NCBI RefSeq assembly: GCF_000619885.1
Contig: NZ_KK211041.1
Coordinates: 79,001-143,000 of the forward strand
Source: Balneatrix alpica DSM 16621
Lineage (GTDB): Bacteria; Pseudomonadota; Gammaproteobacteria; Pseudomonadales; Balneatricaceae
Direction: 5' to 3'
Length of the DNA stretch: 64,000 nt
Under the pieces are notes generated by a model, which searched no databases, was not told where the DNA came from, and worked only from the letters and a program-made list of their open reading frames with translations. Positions 45,106 through 55,627 of this stretch are shown here, piece after piece. The position numbers were made by a program, and so were the translations under genes. How positions within the stretch are numbered: position 1 is the stretch's first letter; the number at the start of each line of letters is the position of its first letter.

Positions 45106-45774
45106 ATGTACAAAATCCTGATTGCGGATGATCACCCCTTATTTCGTGAGGCGATCCAGAGCGTGATTGAGTCCTGCTTTGCAGGCGCTGAGATTCACAC
45201 CACCGATACCCTGGAGGCCACCCTGGAGCTGACCCAGCAAGAAGAAGACCTGGATCTGATTCTGCTGGATTTGAACATGCCGGGCATGAATGGCCTGCAG
45301 GGGCTGATCAGCTTGCGTAATACGGTGCCGACCATTCCGGTGGTGATTGTCTCGGCGGAAGAGAGCAAGCAGGTCGTGCTACAGGCGATTACCTCCGGTG
45401 CGATCGGCTTTATTACCAAGTCCTCCCCGCGCCAGAAAATGGCTGAAGCCCTGCAGCAGATTGTCGAGGGCAATGTCTATCTGCCATCGGATATTATCCG
45501 TGCCAATGCGCGGGAAGGCCGCCGTCATGGCCAGCAGGAGGAATACCAACTGCCGCCGGAGCTGCTGGAGACCCTGACCCGCCGCCAACTCTTGGTGCTG
45601 GAGCGGATGTCGAAGGGGGAGTCGAACAAGCAGATTGCCTACAATCTCAATATTGCCGAAACCACGGTAAAGGCTCATGTGTCCGCGATTTTACGCAAGC
45701 TCAATGTACATAACCGTATTCAGGCGGTGCTCTCCACCGGCAGTATTGATTTTGCGCTGTACCTGCGCCGCTAG
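45106..45774 (+). CDS. LuxR-type response regulator of PQQ alcohol oxidation (ErbR/AgmR-like)
   Basis: This 222-residue NarL/FixJ regulator has a receiver domain ([13 protein letters not shown]; phosphoacceptor D55 in [10 protein letters not shown]; Lys in FITKSSP) and a C-terminal LuxR HTH ([40 protein letters not shown]). It resembles AgmR/ErbR/PedR1, which control quinoprotein ethanol genes in Pseudomonas. It is the best candidate to bind the 18-bp motif. ATG 45106 follows GAGGAG. It overlaps nahK tail to tail by 4 bp. Confidence 0.88.
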   Translation: MYKILIADDHPLFREAIQSVIESCFAGAEIHTTDTLEATLELTQQEEDLDLILLDLNMPGMNGLQGLISLRNTVPTIPVVIVSAEESKQVVLQAITSGAIGFITKSSPRQKMAEALQQIVEGNVYLPSDIIRANAREGRRHGQQEEYQLPPELLETLTRRQLLVLERMSKGESNKQIAYNLNIAETTVKAHVSAILRKLNVHNRIQAVLSTGSIDFALYLRR

Positions 45775-48335
45775 GTGGATGCTGGGGCCGGTTGCTCCAG
45801 GAGATGGATCAGGCTCAGTTTGAGCTTGAGCGGCTTCACCGGCTTGTGCAGCAAACGATAGCCCTGGGTGCGAATCTGCTCTTTCAATTCCTGGCTGTGG
45901 TTGGCGGTAATCATTAATACCGGCAGGGCACAGCCGAGCTGCTGCTGAATCAAGCTGACGGCATCCAGTCCCTGTTCACCATGGTCGAGGTGATAGTCGG
46001 CAATCAACAGCTGTGGCTGCTGGCCCCGTCCTTTCGCCAGCAGTTCTGCAGCACTCAGGCCCCAACAGAGTTCTACCCCCCAACCACTGAGTAACTGCTG
46101 CATGGCGGTGCAGATGGTTTGATCATTGTCCACCAGCCATATCCGTGCCCCGCTCAGGCGCTCGTTATCGGGTTGCGGTAAGTGTTGCTGAGGGCTAAGG
46201 GCAGCCTGCTGGCCAACAGGTACCTCGACCGCAAAGGTTGAGCCACGACCCAGTTGCGAGTGCACACTAATGCGGTGCCCCAGTACTTTGCTGATCTTGT
46301 CGACGATGGCGAGGCCTAATCCCAGCCCTTTATCCTGACCGTTCTGTGGCCGCTGCAGGCGTTCAAATTCATGGAAAATGTCCTGCAGTTTGTGGGCCGG
46401 AATACCGAGGCCGCTATCCCATACCTCAATACGAATGGCGTCAGGCAGGCGGCGGCAGCCAAGTAAGACCCGCCCCGTCGGGGTATAGCGCAGGGCGTTG
46501 CTTAACAGGTTGCGCAGGATGCGTGCTAATAGCTGGGAATCGGTACGGACAATGGCGGAGCAGGGGACAAAGTGCAGGCGTAGCCCTTGCTGCTGGGCCA
46601 GGTGCTGGTATTCGTGGGCAAGGTGATCCAGCAGTTCACTGAGATGAAAATGGGTGATGTCAGCTTTGACCACCCCGGCATCCAGTTTGGAGATATCCAC
46701 CAGGGAGCCGAGCAGGGACTCGACATCCTCCAGGGCATTGCTGGTGGAGTGCACCAGCGGACGCAGCTCCTCGGCCAGGTTTTTTTCCGCCAGGGCACCG
46801 GTAAACAGGCGCGCCGCATTCAGGGGTTGCAGCAGGTCATGGCTGACTGCGGCGAGAAACTTGGTCTTGGACTGGTTCGCCTGCTCGGCGGCGCGGGTGG
46901 CATCGCGTAGCCGGACTTCCGCCTCGGCACGCTCATGGATTTCCTGACGGAGTTGCTGGTTGAGGGTGGTCAGCTCGGCGGTGCGTTCCTTCACCCGTTG
47001 CTCCAGGTGACTATAGGCTTGTTGCAGCTCCAGCGCGGTGCGTCTTTGTTTGCTGATGTCCTGGATCATCACGAAGAAGCCATCCACCTGGCCCTGGCTG
47101 TTGCGATTGGGCACATAGGACTTGCGCATATGGCGCAGTTGCTCGCCCCGGCCTTCATCAATCTCAAAGGTGACTGCGCGTCCACGCAGCGCCTGCTCAA
47201 TAAAGGGCAGCAGCTGACGCATCTGCGCCTGGGGGTGAACCTGCTCAATGGCTTGACCATAGAGGCTGCCACGGGGGCGGCCATACCACTCGTCATAGAC
47301 CTTGTTGGTAAAGCGATAGCGCAGATCGGCGCCGACATAGGCGATCAGGGCGGGAACATTATCGGTAATCAGACGAATCCAGGCTTCGTTACGCTTGAGG
47401 GTCTGGCTGTGCTGATGGCGCTCGGTAATGTCGGTATGGGTGACCACCAGGCTCTGATCCGGCAGGGGGTGTACCTGTAACTCCAGCATCCGTCCCTGGG
47501 CCTGGGGATATTCCTGGGCGCGGCCAGTGGCCAGTGCCAGTTGCAGCAGAGCGGCGTACTCGGCCTGTTCATGCATCAGAGCGAGGAAGGACTCCCCCGC
47601 CTGCAGTGGTGGTAGCTCCCCCAGGCGCAAAAAGTGTTGATTAGCCAGTTCCAGCAAACCCTGGGGATTGATCAGTGCCACCCCCTGGGAGAGGTTGTCG
47701 AGGGTGAGCTGCAGCTTATGGGCCTGCTCGGCCAGCGCCAGTTCGCGGCGGGCGTTTTCCCGTGCCTTGAGGGCGGAAATATCGGTATAGAGCACCACCT
47801 TGCCACCATCGCGGGTGGGCTTTTCGCGCATTTGCAGCCAACGGCCGTCACGCAGATGGTAGACCTGACAGCCATCCAGCAACGCTGATTCCTGAATCAG
47901 TTGCAGGCTGCTGGCGGCCTGCTGCATGTCGTTTAAGTGACTGCCGATTTGAATCGGGTGGCCACTGTGTTGCCAGAAGGCGGCAAAGTGACGATTGAAC
48001 AGGCGAATCCGTCCCTGGGCATCAAAGAGCACAAAGGCATCGGAGATGCTGTCGATGGCTTCGAGCAGGTGCTGGTGCGAGGTTTCCGCCTGGTGTTTGG
48101 CCTCCTGCAGCGCCTGATGGCTGATTTTTAACTCCGCCAGGGCGGTATTGAGGGCATCGGTGCGTTCACGCACCTGCTCCGCCAGGGTGACGGCATGGGA
48201 AAAGGCGGCAAAGGCACTGGGGTCTTGACCGACCCCGGCTTCGACCCGGCTGATTAGCGCGGCATTGATGCGCTTGAGCTTGGTGTTCTCCTGCTCCAAT
48301 TGCGCCAGACGCTGACGTAGCTCGGCTGCACTCAT
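45771..48335 (-). CDS. nahK: PAS-hybrid histidine kinase, NahK/ErcS'-like
   Basis: This 854-residue soluble hybrid kinase has an N-terminal coiled coil, three PAS-type blocks ([63 protein letters not shown]), then [20 protein letters not shown] with phosphorylated H499. The ATPase part contains [14 protein letters not shown]-terminal receiver carries D780 in LLIADYHLD. The set matches NahK (PA1976) of Pseudomonas. nosP lies immediately upstream, as in Pseudomonas, so NosP-heme control of its autophosphorylation is inferred. The stop overlaps the regulator gene. Confidence 0.87.
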   Translation of the reverse strand: MSAAELRQRLAQLEQENTKLKRINAALISRVEAGVGQDPSAFAAFSHAVTLAEQVRERTDALNTALAELKISHQALQEAKHQAETSHQHLLEAIDSISDAFVLFDAQGRIRLFNRHFAAFWQHSGHPIQIGSHLNDMQQAASSLQLIQESALLDGCQVYHLRDGRWLQMREKPTRDGGKVVLYTDISALKARENARRELALAEQAHKLQLTLDNLSQGVALINPQGLLELANQHFLRLGELPPLQAGESFLALMHEQAEYAALLQLALATGRAQEYPQAQGRMLELQVHPLPDQSLVVTHTDITERHQHSQTLKRNEAWIRLITDNVPALIAYVGADLRYRFTNKVYDEWYGRPRGSLYGQAIEQVHPQAQMRQLLPFIEQALRGRAVTFEIDEGRGEQLRHMRKSYVPNRNSQGQVDGFFVMIQDISKQRRTALELQQAYSHLEQRVKERTAELTTLNQQLRQEIHERAEAEVRLRDATRAAEQANQSKTKFLAAVSHDLLQPLNAARLFTGALAEKNLAEELRPLVHSTSNALEDVESLLGSLVDISKLDAGVVKADITHFHLSELLDHLAHEYQHLAQQQGLRLHFVPCSAIVRTDSQLLARILRNLLSNALRYTPTGRVLLGCRRLPDAIRIEVWDSGLGIPAHKLQDIFHEFERLQRPQNGQDKGLGLGLAIVDKISKVLGHRISVHSQLGRGSTFAVEVPVGQQAALSPQQHLPQPDNERLSGARIWLVDNDQTICTAMQQLLSGWGVELCWGLSAAELLAKGRGQQPQLLIADYHLDHGEQGLDAVSLIQQQLGCALPVLMITANHSQELKEQIRTQGYRLLHKPVKPLKLKLSLIHLLEQPAPAST

Positions 48336-48336
48336 G

Positions 48337-49485
48337 CTAGTTCACCTGGGGGCGGGGGTGACCAATGGCGACCCCGGTGAAGGTTTGATTGATGTGCATG
48401 CCCTGCACATGCTCGCCATAGGTGTTAAAGCCAATCACCCGATGCTGGCGTAATAGCGCTGATCCCTGTGGCTCCAATTGGCGTTGCTCGATTTCCAGGC
48501 GGCGTAAAAAACAGTCACAGCCAATCACTAACTGTGGTGGCCCCAGCTGACGCTGCAGGCTGAGCAGACGTTGCTCCAGTTGCTGCAAAATGGCAGTAGG
48601 CTGCATGCGGGTGAGCACCAGACCGGTATCAATCGCACAATAGAAGGTCAGGCTGAGGTCAGCATTGACGCTCTGGATCGAGCGCACGTAGTAATCCTCC
48701 CCCAGACGGATCGCCAGCGGATGCAGGGCAAAAACCGCTGGTGTCAGGGCGGCTAATGGCAAGTTCAGCAGGCGGGCGTATTCAAGGGCGGCGGGCTCGG
48801 CGTTAAGTTCCAACACCCGCCGCTGTTCCGGCAGGGCGGCGGTCACCACCATCTTCTCCCCCGGCTGTTGCAGGTGGTGCAGGCTGAACACCTCGAAGGG
48901 GTAAGGGGTGTTCACCAACATCACAATGGCGGCCTGGCAGTGAAAGCGGCCTTGATAGAACACATGGGTATGGCTGAGGTGCACATCATCCCCGGCGGAA
49001 CCGCCAAAGTGGGGAATACTGCCCAGGGCAGCATTGAGCGCCACCAGGGTCAGTTCCTCATTACTGGAAAGGCCATCGAGCAGGGTCATGGCAAAGCTAT
49101 GGCCCTGAATGGGGGCAACCTGATGGGCGCGACAATCGGCAATCAAGCGATCTACCCGCTGCTGTGCCTTAAGCAGGCTGAAGTCCTGCAGGTTGTCGAT
49201 CAGGGTGGCGGCGATGGCAAAGTGTGGGCGCAAAAAACCGAGGGCGCTGATACAACCCTGGCTATAGCCCTGGCTGGTAATCTCCCCGGCGGTGGTACAG
49301 CCCGCCAGGGGTAGCCCGGCAAAGGCCTGGTTGAGCGCTTGCTCTAAACTGGCGAGATCATAGGCCGCTGAGCAAAAAAACAGCACAAAGCCGAGATCGG
49401 CATGGTCGAGCTGCTGGCGTAACTCATGGGCGGCCTGGCTCGCATCGGTCGCAGAACTGGCGGCGGCAATATACGCCTGGGTCAC
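48337..49485 (-). CDS. nosP: FIST-domain NO-sensing protein NosP-like
   Basis: This protein of about 382 residues has FIST_N and FIST_C domains (GCTTAGEITSQGYSQGCISALGFL, ALGSIPHFGGSAGDDVHLSHTHVF, GCDCFLRRLEIEQRQLEPQ, GFNTYGEHVQGMHINQTFTGVAIG). FIST proteins next to NahK in Pseudomonas are NosP, heme-based nitric-oxide sensors. GTG 49485 is preferred: GAGGAGGAG lies just before it, and a hairpin occupies 49539-49568, inside the longer frame from 49560. It ends 1 nt before nahK starts. The heme ligand cannot be assigned here. Confidence 0.8.
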   Translation of the reverse strand: MTQAYIAAASSATDASQAAHELRQQLDHADLGFVLFFCSAAYDLASLEQALNQAFAGLPLAGCTTAGEITSQGYSQGCISALGFLRPHFAIAATLIDNLQDFSLLKAQQRVDRLIADCRAHQVAPIQGHSFAMTLLDGLSSNEELTLVALNAALGSIPHFGGSAGDDVHLSHTHVFYQGRFHCQAAIVMLVNTPYPFEVFSLHHLQQPGEKMVVTAALPEQRRVLELNAEPAALEYARLLNLPLAALTPAVFALHPLAIRLGEDYYVRSIQSVNADLSLTFYCAIDTGLVLTRMQPTAILQQLEQRLLSLQRQLGPPQLVIGCDCFLRRLEIEQRQLEPQGSALLRQHRVIGFNTYGEHVQGMHINQTFTGVAIGHPRPQVN

Positions 49486-49538
49486 CTGGACTCCTCCTCG
49501 GCAGACTTCCTGGCGCCGTTGCCAGGAGAAAAACACCC

Positions 49539-49568
49539 CTGCGCTTTTGGCATCACTCAAAAGCGCAG
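49539..49568 (-). terminator. Hairpin terminator or leader before nosP
   Basis: CTGCGCTTTTG / CAAAAGCGCAG is an 11-bp perfect stem with an 8-nt loop. On the minus strand it is followed by GGGGTGTTTTTC. It lies between the upstream 65-aa gene and the nosP GTG start, so it can end upstream transcripts or act as a leader for nosP. Confidence 0.7.
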
Positions 49569-49654
49569 GTGCTGCCTATACCGAACAAGCCAAACCGGTA
49601 GACAGTAATAAGGTGCCTAGTGATTGTAAGGAGGCCAGGGCCGCCACCGACATA

Positions 49655-49852
49655 CTACTTCGGTGCTGGTTCGGCTTGGGCTTTGGTGGGAGGTTGGGCA
49701 AGGCCGATATGAGGAAACTGACGTTTGCCTGACTTTAATCGTTGTTCAATAGCCGCAATATCTTCGCCGCTTTCAATTGCTGTAGAACTCGCAACTGAGC
49801 GAATCAGCACTTCCCGGCTGGGCTTGGTTCGCTGATGTGGTTGGTCTGCCAT
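49655..49852 (-). CDS. Small hypothetical protein
   Basis: I do not recognise this 65-residue protein. It starts MADQPHQRTKPSREVLIRSVASSTAIE and ends in a Pro/Ala-rich tail. No membrane segment or Cys. The ribosome binding site is weak, but the frame is free of stops and the composition fits the host. It lies between ercS and the hairpin before nosP. A real gene is likely but not sure. Confidence 0.5.
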   Translation of the reverse strand: MADQPHQRTKPSREVLIRSVASSTAIESGEDIAAIEQRLKSGKRQFPHIGLAQPPTKAQAEPAPK

Positions 49853-49912
49853 CCATCGTATCCAAGGGGTAATAGTATTGAGTTGAAAGCGTAGCAGAGC
49901 CTAGGCAGGTGA

Positions 49913-51604
49913 CTAGCCTAAGCTTAATAAATGACTAATCACCGCCCGTAGTTTACCCGCCTTGACCGGCTTGGGTAGCACTGGCAGTTGGCGTTCACGC
50001 CAGTGTTGGCGGTTGCTATCGCTGCGATCGGCGCTGATGATCACGGCGGGTAAATCTGGCTGCTGGCGACGCAGTGCATCCAGCACCTGCAGGCCGGTTT
50101 GGCCGTGATCGAGGTGGTAATCCACCAGTAACAGGGCGGGGGGCTGACGCTTGCTGATATGCAGTGCTTGCTCAAGATTCGTGGCCAGGCTGACCTGACA
50201 GCCCCATTGTCCCAACAGGGTGGCCATGCTGAGCAAGATGGCTTCATCGTTATCCACCACCAGAATATGGGCGGCGGGTAATTGCCCAGGCTGGTGACTG
50301 CTTTTATGTGGGTTGGGGGGGGAGGCGGGGGTAGTGGCAAGGAGTGGCACCCTGATACTAAATACCGAGCCCCGGCCCTGGCGTGAGCGCACCTCCACCG
50401 GGTGGCCCAGTACCCTGGCCATCCGCTCGACGATGGCTAAGCCCAGTCCCACCCCTTTGCTCTTGGCATTGCGCTGATGCTGCGGCAGTTGGCGAAACTC
50501 CTGAAAAATTTCACTGAGCTGGTGGTTAGGAATGCCGGCGCCGGTGTCCCACACCTGTAGTTGCCAGTAAGCTCCCCGCCGACGGGCGCTGATCAGGATG
50601 CGCCCGTGTTGGGTATAGCGCAGGGCATTGCTGATAAAGTTGCGCAGAATACGACGCAGCAGGTGCGGGTCGGAGCGCAGTTGCCCTTGCCGTGGGCGCA
50701 CCTTCAGCGCCAATCCTTCCTGTCGTGCCAGTGGCTGAAATTCCTGCTCCAGGCCACAGAGCAGGGTGTGCAGATCACACTCCTCCCACTGCGGTTGTAC
50801 GGCATTCTGATCCAGCTTGGAAATCTCCAGCAGATCGGCCAGCAGCTCTTCTGCGCCATCCAACGCCAGTTGCACATGTTCGACCAACTCGGCCTCGGCC
50901 TCCGGCAGTGCCCGCTCGCCAAGTGCGGCGACCAGCAGGCGGGCTGCATTCAGGGGTTGCAGCAGATCATGGCTGGCGGCGGCCAGATACTTGTCTTTAC
51001 TGAGGTTGGCCTGTTCCGCTTCGACCTTGGCCTGATGCAGTTGCTGGTTGAGACGGGTGAGCTCCTGGGTGCGGCTGCGCACCCGTGCCTCCAGCTCTTC
51101 ATTCAGTTGCTCCTGGGCCTGCTGGGCGCGCACCCGCTCGCTGATGTCCTGCACAAAGGCTTCCACCAGTGGGGTATCGCCCTCCTGCTTTAACAGGGCA
51201 TTGAGGGAAACATAAATGTGTTCGCCATCGGGGCGCAGCAGCTGGGTTTCAAAACGATAGAGGCGGCCCTGGCTGAGCAGTTGCTGGCGCAGACGCAGGT
51301 AGCTTGAGCGGTCGGCAAACAGGCTGGCCAGATCCGGCAGCTGTTCCAATAGCTGACGGCTGTCAAAGTAGCCACAAATACCCGCCAGGGCAGGGTTGGC
51401 GGTGCGCAGTGGGCCATCCAGCTCGGCCTGGAAGATGCCATGCAGAGCGTTTTCAAACAGCCATTTATAGCGGTTGCGTTCGGCCTCCAGCTCCGCCAGC
51501 TTGGTTTCCAGCTCGGCGTAGTGGCTCTTGCGGGCGGAGGAACTGCCCAGGCCGATCAGATCCTCCAGTCGCAGCGGTTGATCCTGGTCAGAGTGCCTCG
51601 GCAT
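49913..51604 (-). CDS. ercS: PAS-hybrid histidine kinase, ErcS-like
   Basis: This 563-residue cytoplasmic hybrid kinase has a coiled coil, a PAS domain (YKWLFENALHGIFQAELDGPLRTANPALAGICGYF) and [20 protein letters not shown] with H212. The ATPase domain has GVGLGLAIVERM. A receiver has D495 in LLLVDYHLDHG. In Pseudomonas ErcS takes part in the ethanol-oxidation control cascade, next to ercA. The start at 51604 overlaps the ercA stop by 17 bp; upstream starts lie inside ercA and are not favoured. Confidence 0.85.
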   Translation of the reverse strand: MPRHSDQDQPLRLEDLIGLGSSSARKSHYAELETKLAELEAERNRYKWLFENALHGIFQAELDGPLRTANPALAGICGYFDSRQLLEQLPDLASLFADRSSYLRLRQQLLSQGRLYRFETQLLRPDGEHIYVSLNALLKQEGDTPLVEAFVQDISERVRAQQAQEQLNEELEARVRSRTQELTRLNQQLHQAKVEAEQANLSKDKYLAAASHDLLQPLNAARLLVAALGERALPEAEAELVEHVQLALDGAEELLADLLEISKLDQNAVQPQWEECDLHTLLCGLEQEFQPLARQEGLALKVRPRQGQLRSDPHLLRRILRNFISNALRYTQHGRILISARRRGAYWQLQVWDTGAGIPNHQLSEIFQEFRQLPQHQRNAKSKGVGLGLAIVERMARVLGHPVEVRSRQGRGSVFSIRVPLLATTPASPPNPHKSSHQPGQLPAAHILVVDNDEAILLSMATLLGQWGCQVSLATNLEQALHISKRQPPALLLVDYHLDHGQTGLQVLDALRRQQPDLPAVIISADRSDSNRQHWRERQLPVLPKPVKAGKLRAVISHLLSLG

Positions 51605-52748
51605 AGACGCTTTCCACATCGCGCTGGCTGGACTTGCGCGGGTTGGTGAGCAGGCAGGGGTCTTTGACCGCCTTGCGCGACAGAATAGGAATATCGGTGG
51701 CTTTAACCCCCAGCTGGCCAAGGGATTGCTGTAAGCCGACCTGTTGCTTGAGTTCGATAATCCGCCCGAGCAGTTTTTGCTTCACTTGGCGTCCATTCAG
51801 ACCCCGCACATCCAAGCCCATCTGGCTGGCGACCACGCGGAAGCGTTCTTCCGCCGCCGGATAGTTATAGGCCACCACATGCTCAATCAGCATGGCATTG
51901 CAGAGGCCGTGGGGCAGATCGAGGAAGCCACCCAAACTGTGGGACATGGCATGCACAGCGCCGAGGATGGCATTGGAAAAAGCCAATCCGGCCTTGAGGG
52001 AGGCCAGCATCATCTGCTCGCGCAGGTGCAAGTCGAGCGGGTTGGCTACCATCGCCACCAGGTGGGTATTGATCAGGCGGATGGCCTCCAGCGCGTGCAT
52101 ATCGGTCAGGGGGCCAGCGGCAGTGGAGACAAAGGCTTCGATGGCATGTACCAGGGCGTCCACCCCGGTGCAGGCACTGAGGAAGGGGTCCATGGTGGCG
52201 CTGGTTTCTGGATCGATCAGCGCCACGTCGGGCACCAGCGCCTTGCTGATAATCGAAATTTTCACCCGTTCACTTTCATCATTAATGATGGCGAACTGGG
52301 AGACATCCGCCGAGGTGCCAGCGGTGGTCGGAATAAAAATGAGCGGCGGGATGGGACTATGAATGCGGTCTATCCCCTCGTATTCGAGAATATGTTGGCC
52401 ATTGGCGCTGATAATGCCAATGCCCTTGGCGCAATCCATCGGGCTGCCCCCGCCAATCGCCACAATCAGGTTACAACCCTGCTGGCGATACAGTTCCGCC
52501 CCTTGCATGACCTCCTGGGCGCGGGGGTTGGCGGATACCTCGGTGAAGGTGACAAAGTCGATGCCCTCCTGATCCAGCAGGGCGGCAATGTCAGCGACCC
52601 AGCCTGCGGCGACCACGCCAGGGTCTGAGACCAGCAGAATCTTGCGCACAGCAAAGGTGCGGGCATAGTTGGCGACCATCTTACGGGCACCTAGGCCAAA
52701 GATGATCTCGGGTGAGACAAACTTACGCAGTCGACTGATATCACTCAT
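51588..52748 (-). CDS. ercA: Iron-containing alcohol dehydrogenase ErcA
   Basis: This group III Fe-dependent alcohol dehydrogenase has 386 residues. It has the NAD motif VAIGGGSPMDCAKGIG and the metal-binding blocks TGVDALVHAIEAFVS, AVHAMSHSLGGFLDLPHGLCNAML. In Pseudomonas the homologue ErcA is part of the regulatory cascade for PQQ-dependent ethanol oxidation rather than the main catabolic enzyme. ErcA-ErcS form a coupled pair here. Confidence 0.87.
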   Translation of the reverse strand: MSDISRLRKFVSPEIIFGLGARKMVANYARTFAVRKILLVSDPGVVAAGWVADIAALLDQEGIDFVTFTEVSANPRAQEVMQGAELYRQQGCNLIVAIGGGSPMDCAKGIGIISANGQHILEYEGIDRIHSPIPPLIFIPTTAGTSADVSQFAIINDESERVKISIISKALVPDVALIDPETSATMDPFLSACTGVDALVHAIEAFVSTAAGPLTDMHALEAIRLINTHLVAMVANPLDLHLREQMMLASLKAGLAFSNAILGAVHAMSHSLGGFLDLPHGLCNAMLIEHVVAYNYPAAEERFRVVASQMGLDVRGLNGRQVKQKLLGRIIELKQQVGLQQSLGQLGVKATDIPILSRKAVKDPCLLTNPRKSSQRDVESVYAEAL

Positions 52749-52901
52749 GGGGCTTGGCCTGCAAAGCGTTGGGCGCTTTGTCGTTGTTATTATTGGGCTC
52801 CTGGGCTGCCATCTTAGGCAGAAGTCGTAGAGGGCGACAACTGACCTTTAGGCTATAGCGGCGTACAACTTAAGGCGGAGCCGCCGGAGCGGGAAGGGTA
52901 T

Positions 52902-53288
52902 TTAGAGGTTGATGCGGTGGCGCCGGGTTTGCCGATACTGGCGCCAGGCCTTTAGCAAGGCCGGGAGTAACACTAGCGGAATCCAGGCCAGTAATACGCC
53001 GGCCAGGTTAGCCAGTGCATCCCACTCGCTGAATTTGCGCCGGGGCTGGATGATATGTTGCAGATACTCCAGCCCAGGTGCGAGCAGCAAGAGCCCCCCC
53101 CAAAACAACCAGCCCGGTAGGCGTGGCATGGCGAGGCGACCACTGATAGCGAGGCCAGCCAGGGCAAGCAGGTGGAATAGCTTATCGGAATGGCGGAACA
53201 GCCAGGGGGGCGCCTCAGGACGAAACAAACCATAGGCCAACAGGGCGCAACAACCGATAAATAGCAGCCAGCGTAGCGGGGATAGCAC
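52902..53288 (-). CDS. VanZ-family membrane protein
   Basis: This 128-residue inner-membrane protein has four hydrophobic segments (LRWLLFIGCCALLAYGLF, LFHLLALAGLAISGRLAM, GWLFWGGLLLLAPGLEYLQ, ALANLAGVLLAWIPLVLLPALL). The VanZ-like signature SDKLFHLLALAGL and EWDALANLAGVLLAW is present. The role is unknown. The start is a GTG at 53288 with a weak ribosome binding site. It lies between ercA and pqqE without evident operon linkage. Confidence 0.75.
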   Translation of the reverse strand: MLSPLRWLLFIGCCALLAYGLFRPEAPPWLFRHSDKLFHLLALAGLAISGRLAMPRLPGWLFWGGLLLLAPGLEYLQHIIQPRRKFSEWDALANLAGVLLAWIPLVLLPALLKAWRQYRQTRRHRINL

Positions 53289-53397
53289 CTTGAACTCTCA
53301 ATCTGGCCCAAGCGAACCAGGGGCAGCGGAGACCCAGGCCGGGGCGGCTAAACAGGGCGTCAGTCTAGCAGGCTAGTCGCGGCCAGAGCCAGTACTG

Positions 53398-54558
53398 CTA
53401 GTCGCTTGAGCGGCAAATCAGGCGCGAGTTGGCCAGGTTGCGGTAGGTGAAAGTGGGGGAGTCATCCTGACAACTGGCGGCTTGGGCGATGGCCTCCTTG
53501 ATCAGATGATGCTGGGGGGATTTGCTGCAGACCGGATCGGCCTGACGGGCATCACCGGTCAGCATAAAAGCCTGGCAGCGGCAGCCGCCAAAATCCTGCT
53601 CCTTCTCACTGCAGCTGCGGCAGGGTTCCTGCATCCAGTCATAACCGCGAAAGGCGTTAAAGCCGCTGGAGTGCTGCCAGATCTGTTCCAGGCTGTGTTC
53701 CTGCACATTAGGAAACTCCAGGGGCAGCATGCGCGCGCTATGGCAGGGCAGGGCAGTGCCATCGGGGGCGATGGTGAGGAAAATCTGCCCCCAGCCATTC
53801 ATGCAGGCTTTGGGGCGTTGTTCGTAATAGTCGGGAGTAACAAAAATCAGCTTCAGCGGATGACCCGCCGCCGCCAGCTTGGCGCGGTAGTCATTGGTGA
53901 TGCGCTCGGCCCGCTCAAGCTGGGCCCGACTCGGCAGCAGTTGATCGCGGTTGCTCAGGCCCCAGCCATAGTACTGGCAGGTGGCCAGCTCCACGTAGTC
54001 CGCCTGCAGTTCAATACAAAGCTCAATAATGCGTTCGATCTGGTCAATGTTATGGCGATGGGTGACAAAGTTGAGCACCATCGGGTAGCCGTTGGCTTTG
54101 ACCTCGCGGGCCATCGCCAGCTTATGGGCAAAGGCTTTGCTGGAGCCGGCCAGCATGGCGTTGACCTCGGCATCAGCAGCCTGGAAGCTGACCTGAATAT
54201 GATCCAGCCCAGCCTGACGAAAGGCGGCGACCTTGCCCTCGGTCAGCCCCACCCCGGAGGTGATCAGATTGCTGTAATAGCCCAGTTGGCGGGCACCGCT
54301 GATCAGTTCGAGCAAATCCTGGCGCACCAGTGGCTCACCGCCGGAAAAGCCCAGTTGCACCGCCCCCAGGGCCCGACCCTGCGCAAACACATCCAGCCAT
54401 TGTGCAGTGCTGAGCTCTTCCTGATAGCGGGCAAAGTCCACCGGGTTGGAACAGTACGGGCACTGTAACGGGCAGCGATAGGTGAGCTCCGCCAGTAGCC
54501 AGAACGGCTGACCGTGGCTGGCAGGGGGCGAGGCGGGCAGGTTGCAGGCTCCACTCAT
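53398..54558 (-). CDS. pqqE: PqqA peptide cyclase (radical SAM)
   Basis: PqqE (386 aa) is the radical SAM enzyme that crosslinks Glu and Tyr of the PqqA peptide, the first committed PQQ step. The cluster motif [15 protein letters not shown] is near residue 30. SPASM auxiliary-cluster cysteines appear in the C-terminal region ([20 protein letters not shown]). It acts with the PqqD chaperone encoded 14 nt upstream. It is the last gene of the pqqABCDE run. Confidence 0.95.
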   Translation of the reverse strand: MSGACNLPASPPASHGQPFWLLAELTYRCPLQCPYCSNPVDFARYQEELSTAQWLDVFAQGRALGAVQLGFSGGEPLVRQDLLELISGARQLGYYSNLITSGVGLTEGKVAAFRQAGLDHIQVSFQAADAEVNAMLAGSSKAFAHKLAMAREVKANGYPMVLNFVTHRHNIDQIERIIELCIELQADYVELATCQYYGWGLSNRDQLLPSRAQLERAERITNDYRAKLAAAGHPLKLIFVTPDYYEQRPKACMNGWGQIFLTIAPDGTALPCHSARMLPLEFPNVQEHSLEQIWQHSSGFNAFRGYDWMQEPCRSCSEKEQDFGGCRCQAFMLTGDARQADPVCSKSPQHHLIKEAIAQAASCQDDSPTFTYRNLANSRLICRSSD

Positions 54559-54572
54559 GCTTGGCTCCGGGC

Positions 54573-54857
54573 TTAACTGGGGGCTTGCAGACGCAGCCAG
54601 TTTTGCTGCTGGGCGATCTGGATAAAATGCAGCACGTCCTCACTCAGGCCATTCGCCTCGGGGAACTGGTGCTGCAACAGGGCGATAATCTCCGCCAGGC
54701 AGGCTTGGCCATCCACCAGGGCCAGGATGGCACCGGCGGAGGCGTTGAGCTTGACCATGCCCTCGGGATAGAGCAGCACGTGGGCCTGCTGAGCGGGCTC
54801 CCATTGCAGGCGGAACAGGCTATTCAGCTGGGGCACCTGATAGAGTTCGGCATTCAT
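54573..54857 (-). CDS. pqqD: PQQ biosynthesis peptide chaperone PqqD
   Basis: PqqD (94 aa) is a RiPP recognition element that binds PqqA and presents it to PqqE. It shows [34 protein letters not shown], the family core. Its start overlaps the pqqC stop by 4 bp. Confidence 0.93.
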   Translation of the reverse strand: MNAELYQVPQLNSLFRLQWEPAQQAHVLLYPEGMVKLNASAGAILALVDGQACLAEIIALLQHQFPEANGLSEDVLHFIQIAQQQNWLRLQAPS

Positions 54858-55624
54858 CGGAATAACCCCTTGTGGTAGACCTGCTCGCGGGTCAGGTTGT
54901 GATAGGGCGGGCGCTCCAGCTCATAGGCCAGGGTCATGGCATCGAGCATGCTCCACAACACATCCAGCTTGAACTGCAGGATTTCCAGCATGCGCTCCTG
55001 CTGCTCGCGGGTGACATAGTGATCCAGGGTGATCTGCAGGCCATGCTGCACATCCCGGCGGGCTTCGGTCAGGCGATTACGGAAATACTGGTAGCCTTCC
55101 GCCTTGATCCAGGGGTAATGACTAGGCCAGCTATCCAGGCGTGACTGGTGAATGTGGGGGGCAAACAGCTCGGTCAGAGAGGAGCTGGCCGCCTCCTGCC
55201 AGTTGGCGCGGCGGGCAAAGTTGACGTAAGCATCCACGGCAAAACGCACTCCCGGCAACACATGCTGCTGGGAGAGAATCTCCTCCCGCGAGAGTCCCAC
55301 CGCCTCCCCCAGGCGTAGCCAGGCCTCAATGCCGCCTTCTGCGTCGGCATAACCATCGTGATCGAGAATGCGCTGCACCCAGTGGCGGCGGGTATCCCGA
55401 TCCGGGCAATTGGCGAGGATGGCGGCATCCTTCACCGGAATCATAATCTGGTAATAAAAGCGGTTGGCCACCCAGCCACGCAGCTGCTCAGGGGTGGCGC
55501 GACCCTCATACATGGCCACATGGAAGGGGTGGTGAATATGGTAGAACGCCCCCTTGGCTTGCAGGGCGGCGGCAAAATCATCACGGCTCAGGGGCTGGTG
55601 GGCGGCGGAACAGCTCATGGGCAA
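54854..55624 (-). CDS. pqqC: Pyrroloquinoline-quinone synthase PqqC
   Basis: PqqC (256 aa) is the cofactorless oxidase that performs the final ring closure and oxidation to PQQ. Active-site His residues sit in [14 protein letters not shown]. Other family blocks are [44 protein letters not shown] and [19 protein letters not shown]. It uses molecular oxygen, so PQQ formation here is an aerobic step. It lies 3 nt downstream of pqqB. Confidence 0.95.
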   Translation of the reverse strand: MPMSCSAAHQPLSRDDFAAALQAKGAFYHIHHPFHVAMYEGRATPEQLRGWVANRFYYQIMIPVKDAAILANCPDRDTRRHWVQRILDHDGYADAEGGIEAWLRLGEAVGLSREEILSQQHVLPGVRFAVDAYVNFARRANWQEAASSSLTELFAPHIHQSRLDSWPSHYPWIKAEGYQYFRNRLTEARRDVQHGLQITLDHYVTREQQERMLEILQFKLDVLWSMLDAMTLAYELERPPYHNLTREQVYHKGLFR

Positions 55625-55627
55625 CTC

